From: Mytilus galloprovincialis
Taxonomy: Eukaryota; Mollusca; Bivalvia; Mytilida; Mytilidae
NCBI RefSeq assembly: GCF_965363235.1
Contig: NC_134841.1
Coordinates: 64,067,078-64,131,077, forward strand
DNA length: 64,000 nucleotides
Reading direction: 5' to 3'
Shown: positions 46,551 through 58,620 of the stretch, piece by piece
Layout: every line of letters begins with the position of its first letter
Numbering within the stretch: the first letter of the stretch is position 1
The notes under the pieces: generated by a model
What the model was told of the DNA's origin: nothing
The model's input: only the letters and a program-made list of their open reading frames with translations
Database searches by the model: none
Made by a program: the position numbers and the translations under genes

Positions 46551-47234
46551 TTTTTACCTCCAAACTGCTTAAACTGACATCCAATGATGATCAAATTGTA
46601 GCCAATCTATCACTCTCTAATAAAAACCATTAAAATATGTACAAGTTCTTTTTATTTAATCAATTATAGCCTAAAATAGGACCCCTACCTCTGTTCTGAT
46701 ACATGGTTTAGAATTTATACCTGCTGAGGCAAATACATCCTAAGATATGATTGTTAATTGGATTAAAGATGACAAATGGACTTTTAATCTTTAGATAACC
46801 TATTCTTCCTGATAAACTGAATTTTATTTGAAAAAAGTATGAAATTGGCAGAAAAATTGGCAGAAATTCTTAAATTTAAACTTTTTTTTAGCAAAATTTT
46901 GAAAATTTAAGCAATTTAAATTAAATTCAAATGAATGATTTTAAACTTTTATGGGCTAATCTGATGGTTCAATGTATAAAGTGAACTAGGAAAACAAAAA
47001 AATGCACTTAAATCCCTTTTTGAGGTTTTAATTCAAAGTCTAATGTAAGTGGTCATTTAACCCATTTTAAAGACTTATGTTATAGAAATCAGCTGAAATA
47101 GGGGTTCTAGTTTTTTAATTTTTTTTCAGTAACCGTGTTATGTAGACATGTAAAATTTTAAACGCATGCTCAGAAATGATTTTGGAACATGACTGGTGCA
47201 TTGAAATCTCTTAATTTGAGAAAAAATTCTGTTA
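46551..47234. other. Upstream region of the transposase-like gene
   Basis: About 685 AT-rich bases between the transposase start and the right border repeat. It should hold the promoter. No ORF or tandem structure seen. Confidence 0.4.
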
Positions 47235-47501
47235 TAGGTGTAACACCACTAATTCGGGCCCGGCCAGAAGAGGTATATAATATACAAGGTTATAGATATT
47301 GTAACCCGGACTGTAACCTCGTATTTGTGCGCATGCGCGACCGGAACTGGGCGGATCCGTTAATTTCTACTTTCACTTTTTGAAAAAAAATCTTCTATGT
47401 GGAGATAGATTTGTGTTAATAGGACATGAAACTTGAAACTGGTGAAAATGTAACAAATCTTGTAAAACGAGAGTGGTTTGATGTTGATGGTAATTTTTCA
47501 T

Positions 47502-47793
47502 ACACCTTATCAGGGGCGAATCCAGCCATTTGAAAAAGGGGGGGGTCCAACTATAAGTCACCATTCCAATGCATTGATCGTTAAAAAAGGGGGGGTCCAA
47601 CCCCCCTGAACTCTCCCCTGGATCCGCCACTGCACCTTATCACTATTTGTCCGCCATTACTGGATATCACACAGGTTGTAGTAAAATTTTGAAGTAAAAA
47701 AAAATATCTGAAGCCACAAAGGAAAAATGATTGTTGTATTCGTCAAAAGTTCTATGCAGTCGGGTCAACCGGGGTTACCAATAATTAAGGTGT
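47502..47793. mobile_element. MITE family D, copy 3, interrupted by an hAT-like MITE
   Basis: The left end ACACCTTAT and right end TTAAGGTGT enclose CACTATTTGTCCGCCATTAC and AGTTCTATGCAGTCGGGTCA, as in copy 2. Confidence 0.75.
47511..47632. mobile_element. 122-base hAT-like MITE with 8-base target duplication
   Basis: It begins CAGGGGCGAATCCAGCC and ends GGATCCGCCACTG, imperfect inverted ends. CACCTTAT is duplicated on both sides (47503-47510 and 47633-47640), the length expected for hAT. The duplicated bases belong to the end of MITE family D, proving nesting order. Confidence 0.88.
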
Positions 47794-47927
47794 ATTCAAT
47801 ATGATAGATAATTGCTATATATCTAGGACCTTGATTTATCTCTTCTGTCACTTTATGATATTGGTCGAGGGTGATGCGGCATGTGATACGGATTTTGCCA
47901 TGTTATATACGCTTTATCATATATTTC

Positions 47928-50910
47928 ACCAGACTTTATATATATGTCACCATACTTTATATATCTGTCCCCACACTTTATATATATATGTCACCAGACT
48001 TTATATATCTGTCACCACACTTTATATATCTGTCACCACACCTTTTATATCTGTCACCACATGCACATTTTATATATCCGTCACCACACTTTATATACCT
48101 GTCACCAGACTTTATATATCTGTCACCACACTTTATATATATATGTCACCAGACTCCGTCACAACACTTTATATATCTGTCACCACACTTAATATATATC
48201 TGTCACAACACTTTATATTCTGTCACCACACTTTATATATCTGCCACCACACTTTCTATATCTGTCACTAAACTTTCTATATCTGTCACCACACTTTATA
48301 CATCTGTCACCAGACTTTATATATCTGTCACCACACTTTATATATCTGTCACCAGACTTTATATATCTGTCACCACACGTAATATATATCTGTCACCAGA
48401 CTCTGTCACCACACTTTATATATCTGTCACCACACTTTGTATATCTATCACCACACTTTATATATCTGTCATTACACTTGACATATCCATTTCCACACTT
48501 TATATGTCTATCACTACTTTATATATCTGTCACCACACTTTATATTCTGTCACCACACTTTATATATCTGCCACCTCACTTTATATATCTGTCACTGAAC
48601 TTTCTATATCTGTCACCACACTTTATATATCTGTCACCAAACTTTATATTTCTGTCACCACACTTTATATATCTGTCACCACTCTTTGTATATCTATCAC
48701 CACACTTTATATATCTGTCATTACACTTGACATATCCATCACCACACTTTATATCTCTATCACCACTTTAAATATCTGTCACATGACTTTATATATCTAT
48801 CACCACACTATATATATATATATCACCATACTTTATATATCTGTCACCACACTTCATATATCAATCAGCACACTTTATATATCTCTCATTACACTTTATA
48901 TATCTATCACCATACTTTATATATCTGTCACCACACTTTATATATCTGTCACCACACTTCATATATCTGTCATTATACTTAACATATCCAACACCACACT
49001 TTATATATATCCATAATGTCTTTATATATCTATCACCCCACTTTATATATCTGTCACCACACCTTATATATCTGTCACCACACTTAACATATCCATCACC
49101 ACACTTTATATATCAATCACCTCACTATATATATCTATCACCTCACTTGATATATCTATAATTACACTTTATATATCAATCAACACACTTTATATATCTA
49201 TCACCACACTTTACATATCTGTCACCACACTTTATATATCTGTCACCACACTTTATATATATCTGTCACCAGACTCTGTCACCACACTTTATATATCTGT
49301 CACCACACTTTGTATATCTATCACCACACTTTATATATCTGTCATTACACTTGACATATCTATCACTACTTTAGATATCTGTCACCACACTTTATATTCT
49401 GTCACCACACTTTATATTCTGTCACCACACTTTATATATCTGCCACAACACTTTCTATATCTGTCACCACACTTTATATATCTGTCACCAAACTTTATAT
49501 ACCAGTCACCACACTTTATATATCTGTCACCATACTTTATATTTCTGTCACCACACTTTATATATATGTCACCACTCTTTGTTTATCTATCACCACACTT
49601 TTTATATCTGTCATTACACTTGACATATCCATCACCACACTTTTTATATCTATCACCACTTTATATCAATCAGCACACTTTATATATCAATCAGCACACT
49701 TTATAAATCGATCACCATACTTTATATATCTGTCACCACACTTTATATATCTATCACCATACTTTATATATCTGTCACCACACTTTATATATCTGTCACC
49801 AAACTTTATAAATCTGTCATTATACTTAACATATCCATCACCACACTTTATATATTCATAATGTCACTATATATCTATCACCCCACTTTATATATCTGTC
49901 ACCACACCTTATATATCTGTCACAACACTTAACATATCCATCACCACACTTTATATATCAATCACCTCACTATATATATCTATCACCTCACTTTATATAT
50001 CTATATTTACACTTTATATATCAATCAACACACTTTATATATATTTCACCACACTTTATATATCTATCACCACTTTATATATCTGTCACAAGACTTTATA
50101 TATCTATCACCACACTTTATATATCTATCACCATACTTTATATATCTGTCACCACATTTTATATATCTATCACCATACTTTATATATCTGTCACCACACT
50201 TTATATATCTGTCATTATACTTAACATATCCATCACCACAATTTATATATCCATAATGTCACTATGTATCTATCACCCCACTTTATATATCTGTCACCAC
50301 ACTTTATATATATATCACAACACTTTATATATCTGTCACCACACTTTATATATCTGTCACAACACCCTATATATCTGTCACCAGAATTTATATATCTATC
50401 ACCACACTTTATATATCTGTCACCACACTTAACATATCCATCATCACCCTTCATATATCAATCACCTCACAATATATATTTATCAACTCACTTTATATAT
50501 CTATCATTACACTTTATATATCTGTCACCAGACTTTATATATCTGTCACCAGACTTTATATATCTATACCCACACTTTACATATCTGTCACCACGCTTTA
50601 AAAATCTATCACAACACTTTATGTATCTGTCATCAAACCTTATATACCTGTCACAAGACTTTATATATCTATCACCACACTTTATTTATCTGTTACCACA
50701 CTTTATATATTCATCACCACACTTTATTTATCTGTTACCACACTTTATATATCTCCCCAAACTTTATATATGTGTCACAATATTTTATATATATGTCACC
50801 ACACTTTATATATCTGCCACCACACTTCATAAATCTTTCACCACGCTTTTAACATCTGTCACCACACATTATATATACATCACCACACCTTATACACATC
50901 AACACACCTT

Positions 50911-50947
<37 letters not shown>

Positions 50948-52140
50948 CACACTTTATATATCTGTCACCAGACTTCATAAATCAATCACCACACCTTATA
51001 TATCTGTCACCACACTTTATATATCTGTCATCAGACTCTGTCACCACACTTTATATATCAGTCACTATACTCTGTCACCACACTTTATATATCTGTCACC
51101 AGACTCTGTCACCACACTTTATATATCCACCACCTCACTACATATATATCTATCACCTCACTTGATATATATTTTACTCCATTATTTATGACTTTATAAA
51201 TCTATCACCACACTACATATATCTGTCTCCATACTTTATATATCTGTCACTACACTTAACATATCAATGATCACACTTAACATATCCATGATCACACTTT
51301 ATATATCACTCACCTCACTATATCTATATCTATCTATCTACTCACTTTATATATCTGTAACAACACTCTATATATCTGTCACCACACTTTATTTTTATCC
51401 ACCAGACCTTATCTGTCACCACACTTAACATATACATCATCACACTTTATATATCAATCACTTCACAATATGTATCTATCACCTCACTTTATATATCTAT
51501 CACTACACTCTATATATCTGTCACCAGACTTTATATATCTATCCCAACACTTTATATATATATCACTACACTCTATATATCTGTCACTAGACTTTATATA
51601 TATATCACCACACTTTATATATCTGTCACCATACTTAACATATATATCACCAAACTTTATATATCAATCACCTCACTATATCCATATCTATCACCACACT
51701 TTATATATCTACCTCCACATCTAATATATCAATCACCTCACTTACTATATCGATCACCACACCTTATATATCAATCACCTCACTTCAGACATTTGTAAGT
51801 ACACTTTATATATCTTATCACCACTTTATGTATCTATCACCACATTTCTATATCTATCACCACACTTATATATCCATCACCTCTCTTTGTACATCTGTTT
51901 CTACACTTTACATATCTATAATCTTACTTTCATATCTATCACCTCACATTCTTTATCTATCATCTCACTTTCTTTATCTATCACCTCACTTTTTTTATTT
52001 ATCACCTCAATTTATATATCCATCACCTCATATGATATAGCCATCACCACAGTCTATATATTTATCACCTAACATGATATCTTCACTTCATTTATCTATC
52101 ACCACCTTCTATATACATATCACCTCAATTCAATTTATTT
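47928..52140. repeat. Satellite block 1: 20-21 base unit
   Basis: Long tandem array of CTGTCACCACACTTTATATAT-like units with many variants (CTATCACC, CAATCACC, CATTACAC, AACATATCC). Variant strings recur over longer distances, for example around 48400-48480 and 49260-49350. A (TA)n run lies near 50913-50942. Units of 21 bases give spurious plus-strand ORFs (up to 381 codons) of a repeating IYLSPHF peptide. Confidence 0.95.
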
Positions 52141-52194
52141 TTTTCTATCCCCATACTTAATATGTTTGGTATATTCTCTTACTGTATAAGGCTA

Positions 52195-52320
52195 TCACAA
52201 CTCTATGTGTATCTGTTAAAACCATGTTTATACCAATTTGAAAGTGGATATAAGCATACTAACGATTGATTTATATTTGCAGCAATCTGTGTATGTTTGC
52301 TGAAAACTAAAAATGATTCA
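52195..52320 (+). repeat. Satellite-terminal spacer, copy 1
   Basis: It contains GTGGATATAAGCATACTAA, a splice-acceptor-like TTTATATTTGCAG, AATCTGTGTATGTTTG and AACTAAAAATGATTCA. A diverged copy follows a later satellite block at 57400-57515. Confidence 0.7.
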
Positions 52321-52344
52321 GTTCGGCACCTATCATTGTAACTA

Positions 52345-52600
52345 TTTGTTTTTCAACATGGTTGATTTTGTTGCACAATCATACACATTTCAATTTTGAA
52401 AACTATTATTGTCATCGTAGAAAAGACTGGTGTTTGTGTGTGTATCTTTTCAGAAAATGGGTGGGATTCTTATTGCTATATAGAGATATTTGAAAAACAA
52501 ACAGAACATATTAAAGCACACCACATGACTGATATCTGGATAGTATATAAATACAGCCTAGCGATATATGTAGGACTGTATCTGTAGGACACCAAATTGA
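52345..52600 (+). repeat. Dispersed repeat family B, copy 2
   Basis: It shares CACAATCATACACATTTC, AAATACAGCCTAGCGATAT and GGACTGTATCTGTAGGAC with 11400-11628. Confidence 0.75.
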
Positions 52601-52609
52601 GGAATAGAT

Positions 52610-54170
52610 ATCTATGACCACACTCTACATATCTATCACCACTCTGTATAATTAATAACCTTACTGTATATATCTATCACCACTCTGTATCATCAATCAC
52701 CAAACTGAATATATTTTTCACCACTCTGTATCATCAGTCACTATATTGTTTATCTCTATCACCACACTAGACATCTATCCCCACTCTGTATCACCAAATA
52801 CCACACTGTATATAGCTATCAACTCTCTGTATGTATCTATCACCACTCTGTATCATCAATCGTCACAGTGTATATATCTTTCACCACTCTGTATCATCAG
52901 TCACCATATTGTTTATCTCTATCACCATACTAGACATCTATCCCCACTCTGTATCACCAATTACCACACTGTATATAGCTATCAACTCTCTGTATGTATC
53001 TATCACCACTCTGTATCATCAATCGTCACAGTGTATATATCTTTCACCACTCTGTATCATCAGTCACCATATTGTTATCTCTATCACCATACTAGACATC
53101 TATCCCCACTCTGTATCACCAATTACCACACTGTATATAGCTATCAACTCTCTGTATGTATCTATCACCACTCTGTATCATCAATCCTCATAGTGCATAT
53201 ATCTTTCACCACTCTGTATCATCAGTCACTATATTGTTTATCTCTATCACCACACTAGACATCTATCCCCACTCTGTATCACCAATTACCACACTGTATA
53301 TAGCTATCAACTCTCTGTATGTATCTATCACCACTCTGTATCATCAATCCTCATAGTGCATATATCTTTCACCACTCTGTATCATCAGTCACTATATTGT
53401 TTATCTCTATCACCACACTAGACATCTATCCCCACTCTGTATCACCAATTACCACACTGTATATAGCTATCAACTCTCTGTATGTATCTATCACCACTCT
53501 GTATCATCAATCGTCACAGTGTATATATCTTTCACCACTCTGTATCATCAATCACCCTACCCTTTATATGTATCACCACTGTGTATTACCTTTCAACACT
53601 CTGTATCATCAATCACTTCACTGTATATATATATTACCACTCTGTGTCATCAATTATCACACTGTATAATAATCACTCTGTCATTAATCACCTTACTTTA
53701 TATATCTATCATCACACTGTATATATTTATCACCACACTATATACAACTTTCACCTAACTCATCATATGTCAAAACAACTTATGTATCTATCACCACACT
53801 TTATATATCTATCATCAAACTTTATATATCAATCATCACACTTTATACATCTATCACCTACCTGATCATATGTGACAACACTTTATATATCTATCACCAC
53901 ACTGTATATATGTCACCACACTTTGTATATCTATCACTTCATTCTATATAAGAAAGACCTCATTTAATTGATACACCATCTCAGTTTATATATGTATCAT
54001 CTTATTTAATATATCTATCAATACACTGTACATCTATCACTACATTTTATACATATATCACCACACTGTGTATCTGTTACCACAATTTGTATATCTATCA
54101 TCTCACTTTATATATCTTTCTATTAAATTTATATATCTATTTCCTCATTTTATATATATATGACATCCCT
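52610..54170. repeat. Satellite block 2, with a 163-base higher-order repeat
   Basis: Built from about 20-base units of CTATCACCACTCTGTAT type. From about 52730 to 53540 the units are organised as a 163-base higher-order repeat: GTATGTATCTATCACCACTC recurs at 52831, 52994, 53156, 53319 and 53482. The order returns to simple 20-mers after 53600 and decays by 54170. Confidence 0.93.
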
Positions 54171-54687
54171 GAAAAATTTTATTGACCTCACTGTTGATAT
54201 TTTTTCACCATATTTTATATATGTATCCCCTCCACATATGTCATGTATGTATCTTTTAACTAACTGCACTGTTTAAATCAATCACAAAACCATTGATATA
54301 TATGTCACCACATAGTATATATATATATTTTACAGATCTAACATTGTTGGATTGATGTTTAGATGAGTTGTATATACATTATGTACACAGCCATGTATCA
54401 CCATCATTGATGGCGATCCGATGGATTAATCTGTTGGAAAGTTGTCACTGACTCAGACGTACTTATATATATATCAGCAGGGTTAAAGAACATCAGTTGT
54501 TCGACCTGTTAGTCAAATGCGTTTTGTTTAAAAATACTTTTTCACTTTGTTGGTCTTTTGGAAAATGTTGTTTGTGCTGTTTTTAGACCCTTCTACAACG
54601 AAATTTGTTTGACATGCACACGTATAAAAATTACGGTTTTTATCCAACGCAATCATAGGTTTGAACGTAGTTTTCAATTTAGACTCG

Positions 54688-54714
54688 TTTATATATATAT
54701 ATATATATATATAT
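54688..54714. repeat. (TA)n microsatellite
   Basis: An uninterrupted TA run of about 26 bases in the island between satellite blocks. Confidence 0.9.
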
Positions 54715-55097
54715 CATCCTTTTGTTTATATATCATCACACTGTATATATCTTAATACTATTCTGTGGACCCTTTACCTCACTGTATATACACATAACCC
54801 CACTATAACTAAGTCCACACTTATCACCTATCTGTATATATTTATCACCATCATATCATATTTATAGTAACACAATGATTATATCTATCATCATTCTTTA
54901 TCTATTTTTCACAAGACTGTATACTATAACTTGTTGTATTTTCTCTAAGTCAGAGAAATGTACTGGTCATTGTATAATTTGCAGTGGAAGGAGATATGCA
55001 GATATGCAATGTCCACTGAGATATGTTTGTATAAGCTTGTATACTTGTTATGTAGCAATTATCAAATTCATTATTTATATTTGTGTTCTTCTTGCAG

Positions 55098-55202
55098 AAA
55101 TACCAAACAACATTTTGCAGGGATTTAGAGGTCATTGGTGAAAATGGAAAAAAGGAAATGGTTCATCTAATTTTAAGTGAAATAACAAGAATAGTTAAAT
55201 GA
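55098..55202 (+). other. Possible terminal exon (34 codons) inside the satellite field
   Basis: It follows a good acceptor (pyrimidine tract then CTTGCAG) and reads KYQTTFCRDLEVIGENG then ending SEITRIVK before TGA. Composition is unlike the satellite. No upstream coding partner was found and the peptide is not recognised, so it may be a chance frame or part of a non-coding transcript. Confidence 0.2.
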
Positions 55203-55344
55203 TTTACAACCAAGCAGCACTCAGAAATAGTGATGGTAAAGTATTTTTAGAAAATAATACTCGAAAAAAGATATATACAGTGTGGTGCTTTATAAATTAT
55301 ATATTCTTCCATTGCTACAGTCGCTGTATTTAGCACCACATTCT

Positions 55345-55560
55345 TCATATATATCACAACAGTCTCAATAGGGACCCCCATACTATGATTATCTATCACT
55401 ACAGTCTCAATAGCTATCCCCATACAATGATTATCTATCACTAGTCTCAATAGCTATCCCCATTCTATGATTATCTATCACTACAGTCTTAATAGCTATC
55501 CCCATACTATGATTGTCTATCACTTCACTCTCCATACCAATGCCAACAGTCATTATGTAT
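55345..55560. repeat. Satellite variant, about 47-base units
   Basis: ACAGTCTCAATAG, CTATCCCCATAC and ATGATTATCTATCACT recur four times at spacing near 46-50 bases. Confidence 0.8.
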
Positions 55561-55599
55561 ATATCATAATAGTATCATAATATTCTCTATGTATATCTC

Positions 55600-57420
55600 G
55601 GGATAATACAAACGCTACCCCCTTACTTTATTTATCAATCACCTCACTTCATATATTAATCACCACACTCTCTATATATATCCCCAACTCTCTGTATCCG
55701 CCCCAAAAGTCTCTCTGTATATCTCCACAAAATAAACACCTATCATCTTACTTTATTTATCAATCACCTCACTATATGTATCAATCACCACTCACACACT
55801 CTCTATATCTATCCCCCACTCTTTTCTGTATACCACAAAAGTCTCTCTGTATAACTCCACATAATAAACACCTATCACCTAACTTTATTAATCAATCACC
55901 TCACTTTATGTATCAATCACCACACTCTATATATATCCACAACTCTCTATATTCGCCCTAAAAGTCTCTATGTATATTTCCACAAAATAAACAACTATCA
56001 TCTTACTTTATTTATCAATCACCTCACTATATGTATCAATCACCACTCACACACTCTCTATATCTATCCCCCACTCTTTTTTGTGTACCCCAAAAGTCTC
56101 TCTGTATATCTTCATATAATAAACACCTATCACCACACTTTATTTATCAATAACCTCACTTTATATATCAATCAACACACTCTTTATATATATCCCCATA
56201 ATCTCTGTGTCACTCACCACACTGTCAATATCTATACCCACAGTCTCTATGTTTTTGACCACATTATCAACACCTATCACCTTACTTTATTTATCCATCA
56301 CCTCCCTTTATATATTTATCACCACACACTTACTATATATATCCCCATACTCTCGATATGTATTCCCACAGTCTCTATGTTTATGACCACATCATAAACA
56401 CCTACCACCTTACTTTTTTTAATCAATCACCTCACTTTATACATGAATCACCACACACTCTCTATATCTATCCCCAAACTCTCAATATCTACCCCCATAG
56501 TCTCTATGTTTATGACCAAATAACAAACACCAATCACTTTACTTTATTTATCCATCATCTAATTTTATATATCAATCACCACACACTCTCTATATCTATC
56601 CCCATACTCTCAATATATATCCCCACAGTCTCTATGTTTATGACCACATTTTAAACACCTATCACCTTACTTTATTTATTCATCACCTCACTTAATATAA
56701 TGATCACCACACACTCTCTATTTCTATCCCAATACTTTCAATATCTATCCCCACAGTCTCTATGTTTATGACCTCACAATAAACACCTATCACCTCATTT
56801 TATTTATCCATCACCTCACTTTATATATCAATCACCACACACTCTCTATATTTATCTCCAAACTCTCAATATCTATCCCCATAGTCTCTATGTTCATGAC
56901 CAAATAACAAACACCAATCACTTTACTTTATTTATCCATCATCTGATTTTATATATCAATCACCACACACTCTCTATAGCTATCCCCATACTCTCAATAT
57001 CTATCCCCATTGTCTCTATGTTTATGACCACATCATAAACACCTATCACCTCATTTTATTTATCCATCACCTCACTTTATATATCAATCACCACACACTC
57101 TCAATATCTATCCCCATACTCTCAATATCTATCCCCATACTCTCAATATCTATCCCCAATGTCTCTATGTTTATGACAACATCATAAACACCTATCACCT
57201 CATTTTATTTATCCATCACCTCACTTTATATATCAATCACCACACACTCTCTATTTCTATTACCCCTTCTCTATATCTACCCCCCACAGTCTCTATGTAT
57301 ATTTCTACATATTAAACACCTTTACTTTATTAATCAATCACCTCACTGTATATTTTCACCTCAATTTATATATTATTTCTATCACACCACTGGGTATACC
57401 TTTCAAAGCCCTATTTATAT
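55600..57420. repeat. Satellite block 3, with a 128-base higher-order repeat
   Basis: The units are CACCTCACTTTATATATCAA, CACCACACACTCTCTATATC, TATCCCCATACTCTCAATAT and CAGTCTCTATGTTTATGACC. The last occurs near 56241, 56369, 56498, 56625, 56754, 56882, 57010, 57159 and 57285, spacing mostly 127-129 (six units of about 21 bases); one interval is longer by one unit (149). Confidence 0.92.
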
Positions 57421-57515
57421 CATTTTAAAAGTAGATATGAGCATGATAATAATCCACCTTTCTGTACAGAAATCTGTTTATGTTTATTCAGATTTTAAAC
57501 TAAAAATGACTCAAT
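57400..57515 (+). repeat. Satellite-terminal spacer, copy 2
   Basis: AAAGTAGATATGAGCATGATA, TCTGTACAG, AAATCTGTTTATGTTT and AACTAAAAATGACTCA parallel 52195-52320. Confidence 0.7.
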
Positions 57516-58180
57516 TGTTATTATTTTTTTTTCTTCAGAAAAGTGAAACTAGATTTTTGAAAGATAGAACATAGAAGAAAAAGGAAAAGGTAATCTTCAT
57601 TAAAATTAAAAGTATTACTCATAGTTATCAAAGGTACCAGGATTATAATTTAGTACGCCAGACGCAAGTTTCGTTTCTACATAAGACTCATCAGTGACGC
57701 TCATATCAAAATAGTTAAAAATCAAACAAATACAAAGTTGAAGAGCATTGAGGATCCAATATTCCAAAAGTTGTGCCAAATACGACTAAGGTAATTTATG
57801 CCTGGGATAAGAAAATTCTTAGTTTTTCGAAAAATTCAAAGTTTTGTAAACAGGAAATTTATAAAAAATGACCAAATAATTGATATTCATGTCAACACCG
57901 ACACTTTACTCTTTACATATGTATGTAAAGAGTTAATAAGCAATTAAACAATCCTGGTTGAAATGAAATAATTTAAAAGAAATGTTTTTTAAAGAATAAC
58001 TGCTCCAACATATCGTGCAATATTTTATGTAAATATCATGTCAGATATCTTTTCAATAAAAGTAGCAAATATGGTATACTAACTGTCAGTCAAAGATTCT
58101 ATCATTCAAGATGAGTAAACCTTAAAAATATATTGTTTCAGTGTTATTGTACTTGTAACTATGTCTACATGATACTTCTG
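57516..58180. other. Non-satellite island
   Basis: It contains an exon-like segment 57539-57589 (TTCTTCAG acceptor, AAAAG/GTAATC donor) with stops in frame, and text near 57650-57790 (AGACGCAAGTTTCGTTTCTA, ATAAGACTCATCAGTGACGC) that resembles a common dispersed molluscan repeat. No coding gene seen. Confidence 0.4.
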
Positions 58181-58189
58181 CTGGCACAT

Positions 58190-58620
58190 GCATAATGTAT
58201 ATACCACCACATATTATGTATCTACTGCAACACATAGTATAATTATGGCCACATATAATATATCTACCGCCACACATAATCAATCACCACACTACATAAG
58301 TCATTCACCACAGTCTGTGTATTTATCACCACAATATTTTTGTCTATCACCATACTATTGTCTATCACGACACTATGTGTTGTCTGTCACCACGCTATGT
58401 TTGTCTATCACCACAATTTGTTTGTCTATCACTTCAGTATGTTTGTCTATCACCACACTATTGTCTATCACCATGCTTTGTTTACCTATCACCATGCTTT
58501 GTTTACCTATCACCACACTATGTATGTCTATCACTTCGGTATGTTTGTCTATCACAACACTATATATTTTAATCATCACAGTTTACATATTCACCAACAC
58601 ATTCTTATTACCAATACTTG
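58190..58620. repeat. Satellite block 4
   Basis: About 20-base units of TTTGTCTATCACCACACTATG type, with TTGTTTACCTATCACCATGC duplicated side by side. All six frames give spurious repetitive ORFs. Confidence 0.9.

Larger units (their letters stand above)
43505..47269. mobile_element. Candidate DDE transposase plus His-Me endonuclease element with repeat borders
   Basis: Two identical 35-base direct copies lie at 43505-43539 and 47235-47269. Each contains GGTGTAACACCACTAATT followed by the palindrome GGGCCC. A diverged inverted copy of the same motif sits at about 43950-43989 (core AATTAGTGGTGT). Both intact genes (44045-44437 and 44550-46550) lie between the inverted copy and the right direct copy. 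The element may be 43950-47269 with imperfect inverted ends, or 43505-47269 with direct ends. No clear target-site duplication was found. The 43540-43950 segment holds no convincing gene. Confidence 0.6.

Noticed and set aside
44583..46577. Several plus-strand ORFs of 77-141 codons
   Set aside because: They are antisense frames of the 666-codon transposase-like gene.
47871..49016. 381-codon ORF (and others at 50264-50980, 51470-51724, 52746-53258, 53482-53865, 56083-56654)
   Set aside because: They are translations of the 20-21 base satellite; frames stay open because 21 is a multiple of three and the monomer lacks stops. No protein domain is visible.
47928..58620. CRISPR-like appearance of regularly spaced repeats
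   Set aside because: Units are contiguous and drift gradually with no unique spacers; the host is a eukaryote.
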